Position numbers and translations under genes: made by a program | Assembly (NCBI GenBank): GCA_023436825.1 | Contig: JAEZHS010000293.1 | Coordinates: 1 to 10,596, forward strand | DNA length: 10,596 bases | Reading direction: 5' to 3' | Source of the DNA: Pseudomonadota bacterium | GTDB lineage: Bacteria; Pseudomonadota; Alphaproteobacteria; Reyranellales; Reyranellaceae | Notes under the pieces: model-generated | What the model saw: only the letters and a program-made list of their open reading frames with translations | Told to the model about the DNA's origin: nothing | Database searches by the model: none | Part shown: positions 7,066 to 10,596 of the stretch, in pieces | How the letters are laid out: each line of letters opens with the position of its first letter | Numbering within the stretch: the stretch's first letter is position 1

Positions 7066-7166
7066 GCCTTTCGTACGGCCCGCCTTTCGGCTGGCGTTCG
7101 GCGCCGGTCCGAGTCCACGCGCGCTACGGTGCGCCGCCGCGGCAGTTCGTCGGAAACGAGGATTGA
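7066..7166 (+). pseudogene. Internally deleted 3' remnant of an AraC-family gene
   Basis: Two short blocks match the AraC gene at 2128-3093. The first (~7073-7110) reads AFRLAFGAGP, against AFRLEFGIGP after the first HTH of the intact gene. The second (~7111-7166) reads RVHARYGAPPRQFVGNED and then a stop, against AFRARYGASPRQFFENEE and a stop. DNA identity in the second block is high and continues a few bases past the stop codon (TGAGCGGC in both). The ~110 bp between the blocks in the intact gene are absent, and the two blocks are in different frames. The remnant lies directly after the Hsp20 terminator and overlaps, antisense, the end of the small ORF at 7124-7327. It cannot make a working regulator. 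Confidence 0.7.
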
Positions 7167-7327
7167 GCGGCGCGCAATATGTCGGCGTCTTCCCGGTCGC
7201 TGCGGGGTGGCTGGAAGCGGCCAAGGTCGCCTTCACCGCCCTTCAGCCGAGCCGACGCCACGAGCAGGGCCTCCATGGCAGCAAGTCCGGCAAGGTTGAG
7301 TACGGCTTGCGCCAGCCAGCGCTTCAT
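7124..7327 (-). CDS. Small ORF overlapping the glycosyltransferase stop, probably truncated
   Basis: The ATG at 7327 overlaps the glycosyltransferase stop in an ATGA arrangement, a hallmark of translational coupling, so this was probably the next gene of that operon. It encodes 67 aa: a hydrophobic N-terminal helix (AQAVLNLAGLAAMEALLVAS) followed by a charged stretch (KGGEGDLGRFQPPRSDRED). From about codon 50 onward the sequence runs antisense through the AraC remnant, so the last ~18 residues are probably not its native C-terminus. I do not recognise the family; a membrane-anchored or truncated cell-surface biosynthesis protein is possible but not supported by a motif. Confidence 0.4.
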   Translation of the reverse strand: MKRWLAQAVLNLAGLAAMEALLVASARLKGGEGDLGRFQPPRSDREDADILRAAQSSFPTNCRGGAP

Positions 7328-8214
7328 CGCATTGCGCGCAGCGGCGTCACGTAGTAGCCGACGCCGCCCCATTGGCGGAAGGCGATGGCCAGCCGCGCCA
7401 TCAGCTCCCCGGCGTCACGTCGTCCCGCAACTCGATCATCACCGCCATCAAGCCGTCGCGCATCGCGGGCGCCACTCTCTCGCGTTCGGGATGGCCGGCC
7501 ACCAGCTCGGCCCATTTCAGTCGATAAAGAGCGGGCGCCAGCACGCCCGCCGGGCTCGGGTTGGTCGAAGCGCGCTCCCCCTGGTGCTGGCGGATGTACA
7601 TCATGCCGACCGGCCGGCCGGCGGTCCGATACCCCGCCAGCAGGGCGCGGCCGAAGAAGTCGACGTCCTCGTTGATGAACAGCTTCTCGTCCCAGGGCAC
7701 GGCGGCAGAGCGCTTTAGGCCACAGGATGGTCGAAAGCGTGAGGGAACCGCGGCGATGCGGCTGGATGAACTCTTCCAGCGTCGCCATTGCCGATCGATC
7801 GGCCGGCGCACAGACGACGGGCGACAATCGCACGTCGCCGTCCACGATCATGAAGCTGCGCACCCGCCCGGAGACCAGCGTGTCAGCCGCCGCGGTATGC
7901 TGCGCCAGCATCAGGGCGGCAAGATGCCCAGGGTGCATCAGGTCATCGTCGTCCCAGAAGAACAACCAGTCGCCACGGGCGGCGGCGACACCGGCGTTGC
8001 GGGCGCCGGACGGCCCAAGCGGCGCAGCATGGCGGATGACGCGGACGTCGGGGAAGTCGCGGGCGAGCATCGCCCGGGTGCAATCGTCCGACGCCTCGTC
8101 GACGACAATGACCTCGCGGTGGCGCCACGTCTGCTTGCACGCCGAACGCAACGCCTGGCGAAGCAGCGGGACCCTGTTGCGGGTCGGGATGACGATGGAG
8201 ACGAGGTCGGCCAA
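7324..8214 (-). pseudogene. GT2 glycosyltransferase gene disrupted by two compensating frameshifts
   Basis: The start (TTG 8214) gives ADLVSIVIPTRNR, IVVDEASDD and FFWDDDDLMHPGHL, the GT-A fold nucleotide-sugar site of family 2 glycosyltransferases (D39 and the D88-D91 metal-binding DxD). After LWPKA (~7715) this frame becomes Arg/Gly-rich nonsense, while the next minus frame continues sensibly: VPWDEKLFINEDVDFFGRAL, MMYIRQHQGERA, LYRLKWAELV, MIELRDDV. Near 7405-7420, beside a run of four C, the sense returns to the first frame (ELMARLAIAFRQWGG) to the stop. Either two indels have hit the gene, making a pseudogene, or the assembly has two errors. The original would be ~297 aa and would transfer a sugar to a surface glycan. 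No ATG start exists in frame, since a stop lies just upstream of TTG 8214. Confidence 0.8.
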
Positions 8215-8627
8215 GCGCTGCCAGAATCGACTCTCGCCGGCTCATGCGCAAGGCGGTTGCCAGTGAAGCTGTCGAGGCGAAAACATTGCTGGCACTCGCA
8301 CTCGGCTGCACATTGCTGACTATAGTGCTTGACGATTTCGAACTTTAGTTATATTGTCGGTTTGTTGCGTTTCTTTCCGCGTTATCGCTCTTTGCATCGT
8401 TGATCTGCATCCAAACGGCGCGGCCGATACCGCCCGGCCCGTCTGGCTGCCTGCATCCGGACGGGCCGGGTTCCGGCTCCTTGATGTGATGATTCCCGTT
8501 GCGAAACTTGCGAAACTATCCGAATTGCAACCAGTAGGGGGTGAGATCTCGAAAGGCCACAAGATGGTCGGATGGAAACGCCGGAAACCTCTCGCACCGC
8601 TGACAGCAGCGCATGCCTCACTCGGCG
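8215..8627. other. Intergenic region with strong hairpin and AT-rich patch
   Basis: This region of ~413 bp has no recognisable gene on either strand. It holds an AT-rich patch at ~8310-8400, unlike its surroundings, with TTGACG (8329-8334) and TATATT (8350-8355) at a 15-bp spacing, and TATAGT on the opposite strand reading toward the glycosyltransferase. It also has an 11-bp perfect inverted repeat at 8433-8470 and a tandem 9-bp repeat TTGCGAAAC at 8499-8516. Promoter calls here are weak. Confidence 0.45.
8433..8470. repeat. 11-bp perfect inverted repeat
   Basis: CCCGGCCCGTC (8433-8443) pairs exactly with GACGGGCCGGG (8460-8470) around a 16-nt loop. Neither flank is T-rich, so it is not a classical intrinsic terminator. 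It lies ~160 bp past the stop of the solute-binding protein gene and could be a factor-dependent stop, a protein site or a stable RNA hairpin. Confidence 0.6.
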
Positions 8628-9620
8628 CTACTGCGGCTCTATCTTCGCGATCTTCACATACTCCGCCCATTTGGCGCGCTCGTCACGGTCCTGCTCGGCG
8701 CACTGCTCGAGCGTGAGAGGCCGGGAATTGAGGGCGAACTCGTCGGTCAGCCGCTTGTGGATGTCGGGGGCGCTGATGGCCTGGTTGATCAGCGCGTTCA
8801 GCTTCTCCTGAACGGGTCGCGGCGTGGCCTTCGGCACCGCGACAGCGAGGAAGCCCGTCGTCGTGAGGCCGGGAAAGCTTTCGCTGAGCGTCGGCAGGTC
8901 GGGATAGAGCGGGCTTCGCTGCGGCAGGGTGATGGCAAGCGCCCGCGCCTTGTCGGCCACCACCTGGCCGCGGCCGGCGGTGAGGTCGACGAACATGAAC
9001 TGGATGGCGCCGGCATAGAGATCGGTCCAGGCATTGCCGATCGCCTTGTAGGCCACGCCTTGCCACTGCACGCCGGCCTTGGTGCCCAGGACTTCCGCCG
9101 GCACCTGCGAGCTTGCGTTGAAGTATCCGAAGTTCAGCTTGCCGGGGTTGACCTTGGCATAGGCGAGAAGATCGTCCAGCGTCTTGTAGGGACTGTCGGC
9201 CGGCACGACGAGGAAGGCACCGCTCGAACCGATGACGCCCACCACCTGAAAATCCTTCTCCGGGTCGTAGCCCGGGCTCTTGTACATGTGGATGTTGGCG
9301 GCATTGGTCGACGTGGTGGCGAGCATCAGGGTGTAGCCGTCGGCGGGTGCCGATTTCACCGCCAGCGCGCCGACGATGCCGTTGGCGCCCGGCTTGTTCT
9401 CGACCACGAAGGGCTGGCCGGTCTTGTCCTCGATGTACTTGCCGATCAGTCGCGAGGTGATGTCGCCGGAACCGCCGGGCGCGAAGGGCACGATGATGCG
9501 GATGGTCTTGGTCGGATAGTCGGCCGGGGCGTTGGCCAGTGCACTGGTTTTGGCTATGGCCGGAAAGGCGGCGAGGGCGACGAGGGTGCGGCGAGACAGC
9601 GGCATGCGAAACGAAGACAT
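8628..9620 (-). CDS. Bug-family (TctC) tripartite tricarboxylate transporter binding protein
   Basis: The protein is 330 aa, the usual length. It is a periplasmic high-affinity binding protein for carboxylates or related organic acids. The N-terminus has a twin-arginine-like SRRTLVALAAFP (9-20) and an ALA-type cleavage site near 27-29, so Tat or Sec export is possible. The mature part has the Bug hallmarks: IRIIVPFAPGGSGDITSRLIG, GQPFVVENKPGANG, ADGYTLMLATTS, and a C-terminal VPKATPRPVQEKLNALINQA. No TctA/TctB membrane genes are in the window. Such orphan Bug proteins are abundant in some proteobacteria and may act as sensors or share a transporter. It is divergent, by 65 bp, from a CoA-transferase gene, suggesting that the bound acid is activated to a CoA ester. 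ATG 9620 is preceded by GCAGGG; M6 is an alternative. Confidence 0.93.
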   Translation of the reverse strand: MSSFRMPLSRRTLVALAAFPAIAKTSALANAPADYPTKTIRIIVPFAPGGSGDITSRLIGKYIEDKTGQPFVVENKPGANGIVGALAVKSAPADGYTLMLATTSTNAANIHMYKSPGYDPEKDFQVVGVIGSSGAFLVVPADSPYKTLDDLLAYAKVNPGKLNFGYFNASSQVPAEVLGTKAGVQWQGVAYKAIGNAWTDLYAGAIQFMFVDLTAGRGQVVADKARALAITLPQRSPLYPDLPTLSESFPGLTTTGFLAVAVPKATPRPVQEKLNALINQAISAPDIHKRLTDEFALNSRPLTLEQCAEQDRDERAKWAEYVKIAKIEPQ

Positions 9621-9685
9621 GCCCTGCAGTCTAAAGGAAACGCTGCGCGTGGACAGCGCAGCGCCTGCAGCCCTACCCTGCAGTC
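9621..9685. promoter_or_regulatory. Divergent promoter region with inverted and direct repeats
   Basis: This 65-bp spacer separates the Bug-protein and CoA-transferase starts. It holds the perfect inverted repeat GCTGCGC (9642-9648) / GCGCAGC (9656-9662) with a 7-nt spacer, centred between the genes. The 10-bp sequence CCCTGCAGTC occurs next to each start (9622-9631 and 9676-9685), with a third CTGCAG at 9665-9670. A shared regulator is plausible; no regulator gene lies beside it. Confidence 0.45.
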
Positions 9686-10596
9686 ATGTCACAGTCCGGC
9701 CGTCCGCCCCTCGAGGGCATTCGCGTCATCGATTTTTCCCGCGTCATCGCAGGGCCCATGTGCACCCAGATCCTGTCGGACATGGGCGCCGAGGTGATCA
9801 AGATCGAGAACCCCGACGGCGGTGACGACACGCGCAAGGGCGCGGGGCCGCGGGTCGGCGGCGAGAGCCACTTCTTCATGGCCTACAATCGCGGCAAGAA
9901 GAGCGTCGCGCTCGACTTCACCAAGCCCGAGGGGCAGGCGGTCGTGGCGAAGCTGCTCGAGACGGCCGACGTGCTGGTCCAGAATTTCCGTCCGGGCGTG
10001 CTGAAGAAGTACGGCTTCGACTACCAGAGCATTCACGAGAAGCATCCACGGCTGATCTATCTGTCGATCTCGGCCTATGGACAGACCGGTCCGCTGTCGG
10101 ACCGGCCGGGTTACGATCCCGTGCTGCAGGCCGAGTCGGGAATGATGAGCGTCAACGGCGAGGCCAACGGCGAGGGGCTGCGGCACGCCATCGCCATCGT
10201 CGACACCATGACGGCAATCCATTCGGTGGCGGCGATCAATGCGGCGCTGTTCGCGCGCACCACCACGGGCAAGGGCCAGCATGTCGATCTGGCGCTTTAC
10301 GACACCGCGCTCGCTTCGCTCGGCAACATGGGCTCGTACTACCTGATCGGCGGCGAGCAGCCGCGGCGCGCCGGCAACGGGCACTTCGCGTCGGCGCCCA
10401 ACAGCTCGTTCGAGACCAAGAACGGCAAGATCTACATGGCCGTCGCCAACCAGAAGCTGTTCACCGACACCTGCAAGGCGCTCGGCCATCCCGAATGGGC
10501 GACCGATCCGCGCTTCGCCCAGCTCGCCGACCGCGTGGCCAACAAGCCCGAGCTCACGCGCATGATGGAAGAGGTGCTGAAGACCGACACCAAGGA
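9686..10596 (+). CDS. CaiB/BaiF (class III) CoA-transferase, 3' end beyond window
   Basis: The 303 codons visible have no stop and run off the right edge. They start MSQSGRPPLEGIRVIDFSRV and include AGPMCTQILSDMGAEVIKIE, then NRGKKSVALDF, YLSISAYGQTGP and GYDPVLQAESGMMSVNGE, then a TTGKGQHVDLALYD segment. These are the conserved blocks of the family III CoA-transferases such as formyl-CoA transferase. The catalytic aspartate should be D173 in AIVDTMTA, by alignment with Asp169 of Frc in Oxalobacter. The enzyme moves CoA between acyl groups and carboxylates in the cytoplasm; the substrate cannot be told here. Family members usually have ~400 residues, so about a quarter is missing. ATG 9686 is used; no strong ribosome site precedes it. 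Divergent from the Bug protein, a common pairing. Confidence 0.93.
   Translation, partial: MSQSGRPPLEGIRVIDFSRVIAGPMCTQILSDMGAEVIKIENPDGGDDTRKGAGPRVGGESHFFMAYNRGKKSVALDFTKPEGQAVVAKLLETADVLVQNFRPGVLKKYGFDYQSIHEKHPRLIYLSISAYGQTGPLSDRPGYDPVLQAESGMMSVNGEANGEGLRHAIAIVDTMTAIHSVAAINAALFARTTTGKGQHVDLALYDTALASLGNMGSYYLIGGEQPRRAGNGHFASAPNSSFETKNGKIYMAVANQKLFTDTCKALGHPEWATDPRFAQLADRVANKPELTRMMEEVLKTDTK

Noticed and set aside
8329..8355. TTGACG/TATATT promoter pair
   Set aside because: A 15-bp spacer is short and no recognisable plus-strand gene follows; noted only within the spacer entry.
9689..10489. 266-aa minus-strand ORF
   Set aside because: Antisense to the CoA-transferase, whose family blocks are unmistakable.

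Overview
The window is high-GC with long overlapping open frames. It carries GlxA-type and AraC regulators, a Bug-type (tripartite tricarboxylate transporter) binding protein, a class III CoA-transferase and a stand-alone LigD-like ligase. This mix suggests an alphaproteobacterial chromosome, perhaps a Rhizobiales or Reyranella-like soil or water bacterium. That placement is inferred from gene content only; there is no rRNA or marker gene.

Left end (1-798): a piece of a copper P-type ATPase on the minus strand faces a CusF-like copper-binding gene on the plus strand whose 5' end looks damaged. A small secreted cysteine-containing protein follows. Centre-left (848-3690): a GlxA-type regulator (minus) is divergent from an AraC regulator (plus). 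The AraC gene is followed by a periplasmic Spy/CpxP-like metal-resistance protein. A 20-bp-period direct repeat just before the AraC start is a candidate operator.

Centre (4042-6300): an RNase HII with an N-terminal extension and a stand-alone ATP-dependent ligase (LigD ligase domain) are 4 bp apart and read as a two-gene repair operon. Directly downstream lies a decayed uracil-DNA glycosylase gene with a frameshift and an in-frame stop, so the locus may once have been a three-gene repair cluster. Next comes an intact Hsp20 chaperone with a strong intrinsic terminator (6497-7065).

Right-centre (7066-8214): a scrapyard. A short, internally deleted remnant closely resembles the 3' end of the AraC gene at 2128-3093. 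It abuts a small truncated minus-strand ORF and a GT2 glycosyltransferase broken by two compensating frameshifts. Right end (8628-10596): a Bug-family solute-binding protein diverges from a CaiB/BaiF CoA-transferase that runs off the window, a typical pairing for uptake and CoA activation of organic acids.

No tRNA, rRNA, CRISPR array, complete insertion sequence or phage gene was seen. The most notable features are the RNase HII-ligase operon with the UDG remnant, and the density of broken genes in about 10 kb (five, plus one truncated ORF).
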